Source: Stentor roeselii
Lineage: Eukaryota; Ciliophora; Heterotrichea; Heterotrichida; Stentoridae
Assembly: GCA_006503475.1 (NCBI GenBank)
Contig: RSEH01000203.1
Location: forward strand, 1-64,000
DNA: 64,000 bases
Direction: 5' to 3'
The notes beneath the pieces are model-generated. The model did not search any database and had not been told where the DNA came from. It saw only the letters and a list, made by a program, of their open reading frames with translations. The position numbers and the translations under genes were made by a program. Below, in pieces: positions 19,177 through 29,565 of this stretch (position 1 is the first letter of the stretch; each line of letters starts with the position of its first letter).

Positions 19177-19911
19177 CTAAGAAATGTAAGGCTGGATTTT
19201 GTTTTCTAAGGAGTTTGAAATGAAAATCTTGATGATAAAGTAAAGCAGGCTTGATGTTGCACTTAGAGATAAAGAACAGATTAAGATTACTGGACCGTCT
19301 ATCGCGCAGAGATTTTCTGAATGCTTTTTCGATGTGAAGGACTCGTAACAGGAGTCGGAATAATCCGCGTTGCTTATCAAGTGCCAAGATATTGTTCCCA
19401 CCATTAACACGAAAGGAGCTCCAGCAATGATCAGGTATTTGAACCGCAAGTTGAAATCTCTTCCGTAGTTTTCATAAAGTAAGAGAATTGACCAGATCAG
19501 TGTCAGTAAAAAGTAAATTAAACAACTCAGTAAAAAACAAATACCTGCCACCAGAAGATTGTTAAAAGTCTTGCAGTATCCTTTGAAGTCATCGCAGGTG
19601 ATTCGGGTTATTTCTTTGTAGGACTTTTCACTGAACTGCCCGTTACACCCTGTGCATTTTAAAAGACCTCCTCGCCAAAAATGAGCTGGGTCTCCCTGCT
19701 CTACCCATCGAGGAGTTCCAAGTGAACAGATTGATAGGATTATTGAGGTCATGTTCAACATGAAGAGAATCGTGTTCCAGCTTTTCAGGGAAATTCTCAA
19801 GAATTTAGTCGTTTCTAGCTTTGTTTCAGATTTCTGGTATAAAGTCTTCATGTCTGAGAAGTCTCCATTATCGCTTGGGGTTAATGAATCTCTTGGTGAA
19901 TGATTGTTCAT
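19177..19911 (-). CDS. Four-pass membrane protein (claudin/tetraspan-like topology)
   Basis: 244 residues with four hydrophobic segments at about 46-66, 118-146, 160-182 and 207-231. Both termini are predicted inside. The first extracellular loop has Trp and Cys residues (GTPRWVEQGD...LLKCTGC), loosely like the W-...-C-C of claudin/PMP22 proteins. No firm family. Its start is 139 bp from the divergent TFIIF-like gene. Confidence 0.8.
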   Translation of the reverse strand: MNNHSPRDSLTPSDNGDFSDMKTLYQKSETKLETTKFLRISLKSWNTILFMLNMTSIILSICSLGTPRWVEQGDPAHFWRGGLLKCTGCNGQFSEKSYKEITRITCDDFKGYCKTFNNLLVAGICFLLSCLIYFLLTLIWSILLLYENYGRDFNLRFKYLIIAGAPFVLMVGTISWHLISNADYSDSCYESFTSKKHSENLCAIDGPVILICSLSLSATSSLLYFIIKIFISNSLENKIQPYIS

Positions 19912-20050
19912 CGTTATTTATAGATTATGGAAAAACTTTATATTGGAAGAAAAGTTTTGAAGGATTTTTATATTTGAAGAAATTTCTATTTGATGAAATC
20001 TTTAATTATTAGAAAGATTTTAATTTTATTCGAATTTTCTAACAACAAAA

Positions 20051-20689
20051 ATGGAGTCTTTAGAAGTCCCTCGATTTTCTTTCGCTCTTCGTCTTCCAGA
20101 CGAGGTTTACACTTATTTCCAATCAAACCCAAGTAGCACAGGTGAGATTTTTCTGAATCTTTCAACAAGCGAGTTACTTCTTGACCTTCCAACAACTGAA
20201 GGTAAGAAGATCTTCAAGTCTTTACTATGCGAGCAGGACAATCTTTTATTTTTTTCTTCAACAGAGTCAAAATCAGCGACTTACAGAGGACAACTCAAAT
20301 ACTCAGGAATCCTTCTCAAGCCTTTGGACCTTTTCAAGCCTGAGACAACGCCAGACTTATCAGTCTTGTCCATAGGAGACCCTTCAGAAGCAGGCAACAA
20401 GGCAGGTTCATTTAAACTTCACAAGTTTCACCGAGTTCTCACAAGCAGCAACTCAGAAAATGCGATAAAACTCGAAATTTTAAAGAAATACGGCGGAAAA
20501 AAGCACAGAGCTAATGAAAGAGAAGTAGTTGAGAAGATTTATCAGCTTTACGAAACTCAAGAAATCTGGAAAATCAAGCAATTATCAGATGAGACTCTTC
20601 AACCAGAGGCTTTTATTAGGTCAATCATGAGTAAAATAGGAGAAAAGGCCAAAACTGCAAGTCTTCGTGGGTATTGGCGATTAAAATAA
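20051..20689 (+). CDS. TFIIF beta subunit-like transcription factor (RAP30)
   Basis: 212 residues. The C-terminus (about 150-212) reads KKHRANEREVVEKIYQLYE...WKIKQLSDETLQPEAFIRSIMSKI...RGYWRLK, matching the winged-helix end of TFIIF-beta, which has RxRxxx..VhxKIhxLFexxxxWxLKxLxxxTxQPxxHLKEhLxEI...YxLK. The N-terminal half, beta-rich, could be the dimerisation barrel shared with TFIIF-alpha. In other eukaryotes TFIIF escorts RNA polymerase II to promoters. The protein is shorter than the animal subunit (about 249). The match is by eye. Confidence 0.75.
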   Translation: MESLEVPRFSFALRLPDEVYTYFQSNPSSTGEIFLNLSTSELLLDLPTTEGKKIFKSLLCEQDNLLFFSSTESKSATYRGQLKYSGILLKPLDLFKPETTPDLSVLSIGDPSEAGNKAGSFKLHKFHRVLTSSNSENAIKLEILKKYGGKKHRANEREVVEKIYQLYETQEIWKIKQLSDETLQPEAFIRSIMSKIGEKAKTASLRGYWRLK

Positions 20690-20726
20690 GAGCTGAATGT
20701 GAATTTGTAAATAGTTTTATAATATA

Positions 20727-21662
20727 ATGAACAATAAGCCGAATAAACCTCCTAATACTGACTTGGCACAGCAGAGACTTCGAGGGTTCAGCTTGAGTCC
20801 TTCTCCTGTCGCTCTTGGAATCTGGTATCTTATCTTGGCAGGGGTCTTTAGTGGCATGGGCATCTGGTATCGGATTGAATCTGATAAAATCACTGAGGTT
20901 GTTAAGAGGTATGATGATATTCCTGAATGCAAGGCAGATTGGAGAGTTCCGCAAACTTGCATGATTGAACTTGACTTGAAGACACATGTGGAACCTCCGA
21001 TTTTTATTTACTATGAGATCTCTAATATGTTTCAAAATCATAGAAAGTACAGCAAAAGTAGAGATATTTATCAACTTATGGGAAAATATCGCACAGTGGA
21101 CCAGGTAAAATCCAGCTGTTTTCCAGTTTCAACAATGGACGATACCGGTTTTTACTACAACCTCCTTCTCGACCCAAACGACGTAGCAAATCCATGCGGT
21201 TTAATCGCGACATCATACTTCAACGACACCTTCAACCTTCTTCCTCCACAAGACTCTCCAAAAGACTTCATCAACATAAAATTCGACCACCTTGCCTGGG
21301 ACGTTGACCGTGAAGAGAAATACAAAAACTTGAAAGACTGGCGAAGCGAGCAATGGACCGACGTGGAAGACGAGCACTTCATGGTCTGGATGAGCATCGC
21401 AGGACTTCCAACTTTCAGAAAGCTCTGGGGACGTATCGAAGAAGAACTTGACGCAGGTGTCTATCGAATCGCGATTTTAAACAACTACGACGTGCGACCT
21501 TTCAACGGTGAAAAGCGAATGGTAATGACGACTTCTTCAAGATTCGGGGGAAAGTTTTATTTTTTGAGTTACAGTTACTTTGTATGCGCTTTTATTTCAG
21601 TTGTCGGGTGTTTTGTTGTACTTGTCATGGGAAGGATGAAGGCGAAGTACCAGTCTGCTTAA
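20727..21662 (+). CDS. CDC50/LEM3 family subunit of a P4-ATPase flippase
   Basis: 311 residues, two membrane spans (about 30-50 and 282-304) flanking a large extracellular domain, the family's topology. Conserved signs are the N-terminal QQRLRGFSLSPSP region, YYEISNMFQNHRKYSKSRD (family: YYxLxNFYQNHRRYVKSRD), and PCGLIATSYFNDTF (family: PCGLIAxSxFNDT). Cys pairs of the ectodomain are present. It chaperones and forms part of lipid flippases. It begins 37 bp after the TFIIF-like gene. Confidence 0.96.
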   Translation: MNNKPNKPPNTDLAQQRLRGFSLSPSPVALGIWYLILAGVFSGMGIWYRIESDKITEVVKRYDDIPECKADWRVPQTCMIELDLKTHVEPPIFIYYEISNMFQNHRKYSKSRDIYQLMGKYRTVDQVKSSCFPVSTMDDTGFYYNLLLDPNDVANPCGLIATSYFNDTFNLLPPQDSPKDFINIKFDHLAWDVDREEKYKNLKDWRSEQWTDVEDEHFMVWMSIAGLPTFRKLWGRIEEELDAGVYRIAILNNYDVRPFNGEKRMVMTTSSRFGGKFYFLSYSYFVCAFISVVGCFVVLVMGRMKAKYQSA

Positions 21663-21679
21663 TTATTTACTAAAGACAA

Positions 21680-24600
21680 CTATTTGAAAAGTGTCCATTT
21701 CTTTTGAACTACGTTTTCTACTTTAAGACCTAGTTGACTTTGGATTATTTGAAGAGTCTTCAGAGAGTCGTTGTCGATCTTTTTGATGTTTTTCGAGAAA
21801 CTGAAAATCGAGGTTTTTAGGTACTCGATGTCGAGACTTCCTGAGTCTTTTAACTTGATGTCGAGGTTTCTGATTTCGTTTTGAAGGGTCTTGATGTTGA
21901 GTTTGCATAATTTTACTTTTTCTTTTTTTTCTCTGATTTTCATTGTAAGGTTTTCAATCACTTTCTTTTGTTGCATCAGTTTTGCATGTGCACGGTAGTT
22001 CACTTCTTGACTCGCTTCACTTGCAATAGAAATTTCATCGAAGTTACTTCTGCTTTCTTCAGAAAAGACGGAATCATTCGAGCAGTACCTTTTAATATAA
22101 TTCGCATTTCCCAATATTAACTTGCACCAGTTCACAACTGACTCTGAAGGTGAATCAGTGATGGTTTCTTGCAGTCTTCCAAGAAGATGATGTTGCAAAG
22201 CTTCTCCAGTCAAAGAAGATTCTGACCTGTTCGAGTTGCTTTCTTCTCCTAAGATAATTTCAGGCATTTGTTCTAAGGACTCGGTTCTCATCAAGTTGTG
22301 AGGACTGAGAAGTAATTGTTGAACTTCAGGTTTTTCTTCAGAGGTTTTCAATTCGAAACTTGTCGACCTGGGTCTGAAGAGTGGGTCGTCGTCGGTTTGG
22401 TCTCCTCTTTCAGAGCTTTTAGAGGCTGTTTCTTTTAGGATATTTTGAAGGGTTTTTAGCGTTTCCGAAAGGGTTTGGACCTCGACTTTGGATTTTTCTA
22501 AATCGGAGAGCTTTTGATGTAGAAGTTCTTCGAACTCTTCCTCGCGTTTTTCCATCAGTTCTTTCATTTCTTGGATTTTTAACTCGTTTGAAGAGGTATT
22601 TTCCTTGAACTGGGTATTTAGTTGATCCTTTATTTTTAAGATTTCATCTTCAAGGTTTTTATTTTCAGTTTTCAAGAAGTCAATTTCATTATTTTTCTCG
22701 TTTTTTAAGTTATCTTCTGAAATTTTCCTTGATTTGTTTTCTTCTTTTAGGTTTTCTAAGGTTTTTGTTAAAATTTCTATTTGGTGATCTTTTTCTTGAA
22801 CAGAGATCTGTTCTTCAAGAAGTCGTTTTTTTAGTTCTTTTTCTTCTAGTTGAAAAGAGTTATTTTCTTCTAGTAGTTTAACTTTTTCATCATAAATACT
22901 ATCGTAAAACGACTGCAAATTATTGAATTCTTCTTGAAGACATCCAAGTTCTTGCTTCAATTTCACCATTTCTGAAGTTTTTGATGAATCTTGAAGTAAA
23001 AAGTTATCAAATGCTTGTTTTTGTAAATTTTCTATTTTTTTTCGTGAATTTTCTGAGTCTGAAAGCGATTTTAAAAGTTCTTCATTTCTTGAAGATTGTT
23101 TAAAGAGTTCTAATGATGAAATTTCTAGTTTTTCTAAAGTTTCTTGAAGAGATTTTTCTTTGGTTGTGAGAGAATCTGAGAGTTGTTTGATTTTTTCTGA
23201 TGAATTTTCTGATTCTTTTGTTTTTGACTGAAGAACCTTTTGAAGGTCTGCTATTTTTTGGTCTTTTTCAAGGATTAAAGTAGGAAGTTCTTGAATAGTC
23301 TCCAAGCTGAAGTTTTTTGAAAGCATTTGATTGAGAGATCTGATTAAACATTGAAGAGCCTGTTCAAAACGATTGCTGTTTGAAACAGAAGAAGTCTGTG
23401 AAGCAACAACTGAAGAAAGTGACTGAATCTGATCTTCTTGTCTTTTCAAAACACCTAAAACTCTCTTTACTTCTTCTTGAGCTTCAACCAAATCCTTTTC
23501 ACATCTTTGCAAATCATTAACTTTCCTCTGAGATTCTTTTAATTCACTTCCTTTATTTTCCAGTTTGATTTCATACTCAGCACAAAGTTTTCCTAATTTA
23601 ACCAATTGACTCCTTCCTTCCTCAGCATTAACCATCTTAACCTTAAACCCATCAGCAGAACTTTGAAGAATTTTGCATTTTTCTTGCAATTCCTTATTTT
23701 CTTTCAGTACTTTTTTCAATTCATTCTTCCAAATTTCAGCACTTCGAATAAACCTAAAAATTTTATTGACTCTTTCATCAAACTTATCCTGAAAAATATC
23801 AAGTTTAACTAAAACCTTTTTAAATTCCGCCGAAATCTTCGAGTCATGTTCAAGTAACTCATTTTTCCAGTTGTCACTTTCACAACTTTCTCCAAATTTC
23901 TTAGAAATATCATCATTTCCGAATGAAAAAGTACTTGCAAGGTTTTTAAATCCTCTTGAATCGAAGAAGTTTTCAGTGGTGACCTGAGCAGAGCTTGATA
24001 TAAACTTTTGAGTTTCGAGAGTATTTTTCAGTTCGGTTATCTCAGCAGTTTTCAGGTTGAGTTCGAAAAGTGCGATGTCTGAATTGGTCTGTTCTCTTTT
24101 TATGATTTTTTCTAGATCTTCGTATTCTCTGATAAGTTTTTTCTGTGAAAGTCGAAGTTGGTTGAAGTTTTCTTCACTTGACTTTTTAGGTGATTTCGAA
24201 TTTACTTTACTTTTTAAGTCCATGCTGTCAAGAATCACATCAAAAATCTTCCTTTTTAACCCTTCTAAAGTTTCAACTTGTTTAACTTTATCACCTGAGG
24301 TCCTAGAAGACTCATTAATGAAATCCTTTGAAAGTTTCGAGAGTCTTTCCAAGTTACCCTTAAGGAGCAAGTTTAAAGCATTGATAGTTTCAAGTTCTTT
24401 TTCATAATAACTAACAAGTGATTCAGTGGAAGGAGTACTTGGAGGGTTTTCACTTGAGACCTGTTGCAAGACTTTATACATATCTCGTTCTTCTTTCAAC
24501 TTCTCAGCAACACCTTCAAGTTTTTTTACTTTTTCTTTAAGGCTATGGTTAAGTCGGTCCTTCGGAGAAATTGTTCGATTTATCGGCGAAATTGACTGTT

Positions 24601-25159
24601 TTCGGTCGATAGGACTGAAATCTCTCTGTTTTGGAAGCAATCTCTGAGTCACAGGGCTTTTCGAGTTTTTCGTGATATGGCTCGATCCGGACTTGGGCCT
24701 TGAGACTCTTTCACTTGTCAAGTTTTTCGAAGAGACTATTTCAGTTCTCATGATTTCCATTTCGCGTTTTAATTGAAGCATCTCGGTTTCTTGTTTTTCC
24801 AGAAGAAAACTCTTCGTCTTTAGAAGTTTTTCGAGGTTTTTCGAAGAGTTGTAATCGTCTAATACTCGGTCTTGAGAAGAGATTCTTTGATTTAGTTCTT
24901 TGATTGTTTTGTTTAGAATTTCGATTTGTCTTCTGAGTTTATCGTTTTCTTTGTTCACGTCGGATGAAAGACCTCGAGGATTTGTTTTTTTTGGAATTGG
25001 GCTTTGCTTGATTTGCTTTGGAGAGGAAGGACTTTGCATGTAGCTTGAACAGTGGTTTACGAATTCGTGATATTTTGACTCTAGGTCTGATAGTTTCAGT
25101 CTCAAGGATTTTTCGTTGTTTGATGATCTGTTTAAAGGTTTTGAATTCTTGATATTCAT
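21680..25159 (-). CDS. Giant coiled-coil protein (1159 residues)
   Basis: A continuous 3.5-kb frame with no intron. Residues about 15-200 are Ser/Pro/Lys-rich with SPxxR patches; most of 205-940 is heptad-rich coiled coil with Glu/Lys/Ser/Leu; a Ser/Asp-rich acidic stretch (about 945-1040) precedes a final coiled coil (1060-1140). Similar in general layout to centrosomal, basal-body or Golgi tethers, but composition alone cannot identify it. Its stop lies 17 nt from the convergent CDC50 stop. Confidence 0.88.
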   Translation of the reverse strand: MNIKNSKPLNRSSNNEKSLRLKLSDLESKYHEFVNHCSSYMQSPSSPKQIKQSPIPKKTNPRGLSSDVNKENDKLRRQIEILNKTIKELNQRISSQDRVLDDYNSSKNLEKLLKTKSFLLEKQETEMLQLKREMEIMRTEIVSSKNLTSERVSRPKSGSSHITKNSKSPVTQRLLPKQRDFSPIDRKQSISPINRTISPKDRLNHSLKEKVKKLEGVAEKLKEERDMYKVLQQVSSENPPSTPSTESLVSYYEKELETINALNLLLKGNLERLSKLSKDFINESSRTSGDKVKQVETLEGLKRKIFDVILDSMDLKSKVNSKSPKKSSEENFNQLRLSQKKLIREYEDLEKIIKREQTNSDIALFELNLKTAEITELKNTLETQKFISSSAQVTTENFFDSRGFKNLASTFSFGNDDISKKFGESCESDNWKNELLEHDSKISAEFKKVLVKLDIFQDKFDERVNKIFRFIRSAEIWKNELKKVLKENKELQEKCKILQSSADGFKVKMVNAEEGRSQLVKLGKLCAEYEIKLENKGSELKESQRKVNDLQRCEKDLVEAQEEVKRVLGVLKRQEDQIQSLSSVVASQTSSVSNSNRFEQALQCLIRSLNQMLSKNFSLETIQELPTLILEKDQKIADLQKVLQSKTKESENSSEKIKQLSDSLTTKEKSLQETLEKLEISSLELFKQSSRNEELLKSLSDSENSRKKIENLQKQAFDNFLLQDSSKTSEMVKLKQELGCLQEEFNNLQSFYDSIYDEKVKLLEENNSFQLEEKELKKRLLEEQISVQEKDHQIEILTKTLENLKEENKSRKISEDNLKNEKNNEIDFLKTENKNLEDEILKIKDQLNTQFKENTSSNELKIQEMKELMEKREEEFEELLHQKLSDLEKSKVEVQTLSETLKTLQNILKETASKSSERGDQTDDDPLFRPRSTSFELKTSEEKPEVQQLLLSPHNLMRTESLEQMPEIILGEESNSNRSESSLTGEALQHHLLGRLQETITDSPSESVVNWCKLILGNANYIKRYCSNDSVFSEESRSNFDEISIASEASQEVNYRAHAKLMQQKKVIENLTMKIREKKEKVKLCKLNIKTLQNEIRNLDIKLKDSGSLDIEYLKTSIFSFSKNIKKIDNDSLKTLQIIQSQLGLKVENVVQKKWTLFK

Positions 25160-25435
25160 TTTTATTGTTCGAATTTCGAGTGATGAAAGATTTGAATTGT
25201 TTAGAGGGTGGGGTTATTAATGTTTGGGGATTTTTTGTGATGGGGGAATTTTTTTATACTTTCTTTCTAGATGATTTATGCTTTTTTAATAGTGATTAAT
25301 TATTTTGTAATTGTTGATTATTATTTTTTTTATAAAGTATTCTCAGTGCGAATATTTTTTAGGTAAATTTTTGAATATAAGCATTGAAATAATCTTACAT
25401 TAAAGAACAGAAGTTTTATTGATATTATTAAATAC

Positions 25436-26368
25436 TTATGAAAGGAGTGCTACTTTTATTACATAAACACTAAACATCGAACATACAAGATTAATAAAAT
25501 TCTTCTTTTCATCAGAAATTCTATCTTCAGATTCAGGAAATTTTAAAAATACAACTAAAGGTAGAGAGTAAATTAGGTAAATGATTATTTGAAGTAATAC
25601 AGGAACACTATTATGATATGCTTTCAAGAGAAATTCCATGAAATATCCAACTGCTAAACAAAGTCCCAGTATTATCACCAAAAATAATCTTTCAAAGAAC
25701 TGATTATTCAAGTTTTTTCGGTAATCCGAAGACGTTATCGGCAAACATCTTGAAGACTCATATTGAATAACCAGGTAATAAAGCATATGCAACTCAAGAA
25801 AACATATGAGCACTGAAAAAATTATCTCCAGATTGAAAATGAATAGACTTTTACTGAAATCTAAAGAAAAAACATTAAAAGTCAAATCAAAAACTTGAAT
25901 CATACAAAACTGAACCAGCCACATAATAAAAGTAATGTAAATTATGTTATTTCTTCCACTAGGAAGCAAGAAAATAGCTAAAGAATTAATGACTGGCATT
26001 AAAGAAAAGAAAACGTCTGATGAGTTCTGCAAATGTTCGTTGATCATAAAGTTAAGAACCATTTGAGTAATGTTTATATAAAAGATCTTATCCCAATACA
26101 CAAAATCACTAGTATTTTTGCATAGTTTATTTAAAATCAGAGCACTTATCAGGAAAGTAAAATATTTTACAACATCAGCAATTCGAAAAAAATCGCAGAT
26201 GTTTTTGAACCAGTCGAAAATAAAATCTAATTTAAAGAGAAGGATATAAAATAAAATTCCGTGAAAAATTACACAAAATGATTTCATATCTAAAAATCTC
26301 AATGATTTGTGAATGATTAACAATAGTGAAGCAAGTGTCCAAAAGCAGATATACAAAGGAAGACACAT
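25436..26368 (-). CDS. Multi-pass membrane protein, tandem paralogue 1
   Basis: 310 residues with about eight hydrophobic segments and few loops. The C-terminal third shares a pattern with the neighbour at 26506: small-residue/Pro (SLPLVVFLKFPESED) followed by NLVCSMFSVYVIKV. The middle shares an RNN triplet after a helix. No known family recognised. Function unknown; perhaps a channel, transporter or lipid-binding membrane protein. Confidence 0.82.
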   Translation of the reverse strand: MCLPLYICFWTLASLLLIIHKSLRFLDMKSFCVIFHGILFYILLFKLDFIFDWFKNICDFFRIADVVKYFTFLISALILNKLCKNTSDFVYWDKIFYINITQMVLNFMINEHLQNSSDVFFSLMPVINSLAIFLLPSGRNNIIYITFIMWLVQFCMIQVFDLTFNVFSLDFSKSLFIFNLEIIFSVLICFLELHMLYYLVIQYESSRCLPITSSDYRKNLNNQFFERLFLVIILGLCLAVGYFMEFLLKAYHNSVPVLLQIIIYLIYSLPLVVFLKFPESEDRISDEKKNFINLVCSMFSVYVIKVALLS

Positions 26369-26505
26369 ATTTTTTATTATTATTTCGAATGAGGAAAAAT
26401 GCAGGACTTATATTTGGAAATTTATGTAAAAACTATATCAATTACAAAATAACGAATAATAATCAATAAATAATATTAAGATCTAATGAATTTGTTAAGT
26501 AAAGC

Positions 26506-27456
26506 TTAAAAGTTCCATGTAAATAAAGATCTTAAAAAATAGCTACTAAAACCCACTGCTATAAGATTCAAAAGATCTTGTCCTTGCTGGGTAATCGGAG
26601 CACCATATCCTTCATATTCAGGGTATCTGAGGAGAGCAACAACAGGAAAGCAATAAATAGCATTTGCGATAACTGATATCATTGCAGGTTGATACCCATG
26701 ATAATCTTCAAGAAAATTTTCACAGAAATAAACCACAACAAAAGAAAGGCCAAGTAAAGAATAATTAAAAATTTCAACCAAAAAAAACCCAATCAATTGT
26801 TTTTTAGTTTTTCCTCTCAGATGAAAGTTTTCTTTAATCTGTTCAATTTTTTGTATGAGTTTATTCATTTGATGAACAATGAAATAAGCCAGTCCACAAA
26901 TAAAAGGATATTCTATAAAGTAAGTAACAAACAACTCAAACAAATAATAAAGAAAATTCCAGATATTCCTGAACCCTATACAGTCTAATAAAATCCCAAA
27001 AAGCCACAAACAAATCACACTTATTGCATGTTTATTGTTTCTATCTGTTGAGTAAAGAAGATACAATTGAATTAGCACTGGAGATAAAGAGACTAAAGCA
27101 GAAAACCAATCTTCAAAAGCAGGATAGACAAAAATATTAATAATCACAATCACCTGACATGACTCAAAAATATCTTTTAGTTCATGATCATGTCGAGGTA
27201 TTCTTAAAGCTTTAAAAGAAATCACAGAAATCAAACACCAATCAACAAACTTCAAAATACTCGAAAGATGAAAAACTGACACTAAAAGGCCAATACTTTC
27301 AATAAATCCTCGATCCAAGTACGAAAAAAAGAACAAGTTCAAACCACCCCAAACACCCACCCAAAAAAGCCGAGTACAAAACAAAGAGCTATAAAAATCA
27401 TAAAAATTGAAGCAAGTAAAGCACAAGCAGCAAATCCAACAATAGCTCATACACAT
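26506..27456 (-). CDS. Multi-pass membrane protein, tandem paralogue 2
   Basis: 316 residues, about eight membrane segments, with CFPVVALLRYPEYEG and NLIAVGFSSYFLR in the same places as its neighbour and a central DRNNKHAIS. It is Cys/Trp-rich near the N-terminus (MSYCWICCLCFTCFNFY), where palmitoylation or a disulphide is possible. The start could be MCMSYC or MSYC. It is divergent to the coiled-coil gene at 27523 with 66 bp between starts. Confidence 0.82.
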   Translation of the reverse strand: MCMSYCWICCLCFTCFNFYDFYSSLFCTRLFWVGVWGGLNLFFFSYLDRGFIESIGLLVSVFHLSSILKFVDWCLISVISFKALRIPRHDHELKDIFESCQVIVIINIFVYPAFEDWFSALVSLSPVLIQLYLLYSTDRNNKHAISVICLWLFGILLDCIGFRNIWNFLYYLFELFVTYFIEYPFICGLAYFIVHQMNKLIQKIEQIKENFHLRGKTKKQLIGFFLVEIFNYSLLGLSFVVVYFCENFLEDYHGYQPAMISVIANAIYCFPVVALLRYPEYEGYGAPITQQGQDLLNLIAVGFSSYFLRSLFTWNF

Positions 27457-27522
27457 TTCCTTAATATCAGCAAAAATCTAACCTAATCCATAAACAACTA
27501 AAAATCCAATCATGGACTATAA

Positions 27523-28812
27523 ATGTCAGGCGAGCACAACATTGAAATAGAAGAAATCCAGGCAAAAATAGGAGAAAATTCCAGTCCTCTTGAAAAGTCC
27601 CCTGAAAACATTGAAGCTCTTGAAGAAGAATTCATTAAACTCGCTGAAGAGGACGGGCAAGAAAAGCTTGGCAGTCCTTTGGAAGAGATGACGGGCAACT
27701 TGGTGGACAGTCCCATCGAGGACATAAAAGAATCAGGAGAATGTCTCAGTCCTCAGGATAATCTGAACCCTTTTGAAGTAGACGAGGCTCATGAAGATGA
27801 CCAGTCAGAAGCCAAGTTACTAAAAAAGTACCAGGCCACTTTACAGGACCTGAAAGAAGAAATCACTCGACTTAATAAGCAAATTGAACTCAAAGCAAAA
27901 CTCGCCAGGCCTGAACCTTCTGATGAAGAACTTTTTAAAATTAGAACTGTCTGCAGATTAACTAAAGCAGAAGCTAAAGCTCTTCGCACTGAAACTGAAC
28001 AACTCGCTGAGTCGAATGCCCAGCTTAGTGAATCTATTGAAAATCTTAAGGATCAGTCAGCTTCTAAACCAGCTACTAATGAAAGGGTACTTAGTTTAAC
28101 TCAGAAGTTGAGAGGGTTGGAAAAAGAATTACAGGATCTTAGCAAAACTCATGAAGTTAGTTTACAGGATCTGGAAAAAGTCATGAATCCTGAAGTCACT
28201 CAGAAGTTCGTCAATGAATTTTATGTTAATGTCCAAAAGCGCGTTGATATGTTGGAAACTGAAAATAATTCTTTGAACTTATTATTGAAGAAAAACTCAG
28301 TTGAACTCTCGAAACTCAAGGAAAAACTAGAAAACTCCACGATTAGGAAGAAAGCGAATGATGAGATTAAAAATAAACTCAAGAGTCTTGAAGAGACTTA
28401 TGAGAATTATATTGTGACTGAAGGAAGACTTAAAAACGGAATCAAGGAGTCCTTAGAAGAGCTTTCTTTTTACAGTGATAAGCAAGAAAATCAACATGAT
28501 ACTGATAGTGCCAGAAATATTTTAAAAGATATGAGAGAACAAGTCAGGCTTTTAGAACTTGAAGAGGAAAGACTGGAATTTGTTTTGCAGGAAAAAAGAA
28601 ACTTTTTCAGAGCCAAACAAGTTTATGGCCTTCAGAGAAGTAAAACTAGCAACAAGCTCAGGTCTGATATGGAATTGCTTGGAATGGTGAGTGTGGAAAA
28701 GGAACAGATGCTCAGTCGGATGAAGAGAGAAATTGATGAAATCAACATCAGAACTCATAAAGTCCAGATTGATATTAAAGAGATACAGGATCGAAAAAAT
28801 GCCTTTAATTAG
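27523..28812 (+). CDS. Coiled-coil protein with acidic head
   Basis: 429 residues. The first 95 are acidic and Ser/Pro-rich (repeats of SPLEE/SPEN), the remainder a nearly continuous coiled coil with a basic break near 375-400 (YGLQRSKTSNKLRSD). Overall arrangement resembles axonemal ruler or linker proteins, but no signature was found. Intronless. Confidence 0.85.
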   Translation: MSGEHNIEIEEIQAKIGENSSPLEKSPENIEALEEEFIKLAEEDGQEKLGSPLEEMTGNLVDSPIEDIKESGECLSPQDNLNPFEVDEAHEDDQSEAKLLKKYQATLQDLKEEITRLNKQIELKAKLARPEPSDEELFKIRTVCRLTKAEAKALRTETEQLAESNAQLSESIENLKDQSASKPATNERVLSLTQKLRGLEKELQDLSKTHEVSLQDLEKVMNPEVTQKFVNEFYVNVQKRVDMLETENNSLNLLLKKNSVELSKLKEKLENSTIRKKANDEIKNKLKSLEETYENYIVTEGRLKNGIKESLEELSFYSDKQENQHDTDSARNILKDMREQVRLLELEEERLEFVLQEKRNFFRAKQVYGLQRSKTSNKLRSDMELLGMVSVEKEQMLSRMKREIDEINIRTHKVQIDIKEIQDRKNAFN

Positions 28813-29565
28813 TTTAATGAATTAAGATTCAATTATTTTACTAGATGATAGAGATATTTTTATGGTTAATAGTTTGAAGAGTCAATCGTGATATTTAGAC
28901 TAAAGAAAAGAATTTTAAGGATATTAAAATTATTGTTTTTGATTTTGGCTTGACTTGGCGTTTAGACACTTTTGATGAATGCTTACCTTTAATAACTTAG
29001 ATAAGTATTCACATTATCACTAAATTCAGTGATTTAATGAAATATTTATAATTTTAAGGATTTGATCTCTTTAAATTAGAGCAGATCTGTAGAGGATTAA
29101 TTAAGTAAATGATAATATGATAGATAATATTTTACATGCATTAAGTTTTATACGCTTGCATTTTTTTTATTTATTGAATTATGTTCATTAATTAAATAAC
29201 AAAATTATTGTAAACTTTTTCAATATGAATCTATAATTTATATATCTAATTGTCAATAAATTCATATGCTAAGGCCCATCCTCAACAATTATATAGATAA
29301 TCTTATCAAATATATTAATACTCAAATACACATAATTTTTTCTACTCATTTCTAGTCAATAATGCAATATCTTGCTGATCCATGAAAAAAATATCATGTT
29401 CTAGTTAGATCATCAGAAACTAAAAATTTTCTATTAATCCCGGGTTAAACTATATAAATCTTTTCATAATTTAAAGATAACCATATATATCCTACCAAAT
29501 CTATTCAAGTTGAAGTAATATCTAAGAAAAATCAGAATTTCTCCTTATCATTAATTAAGAACTAT
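28813..29565. other. AT-rich intergenic region
   Basis: No open frame or repeat of note on either strand; holds the convergent 3' ends of the flanking genes. Confidence 0.6.
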
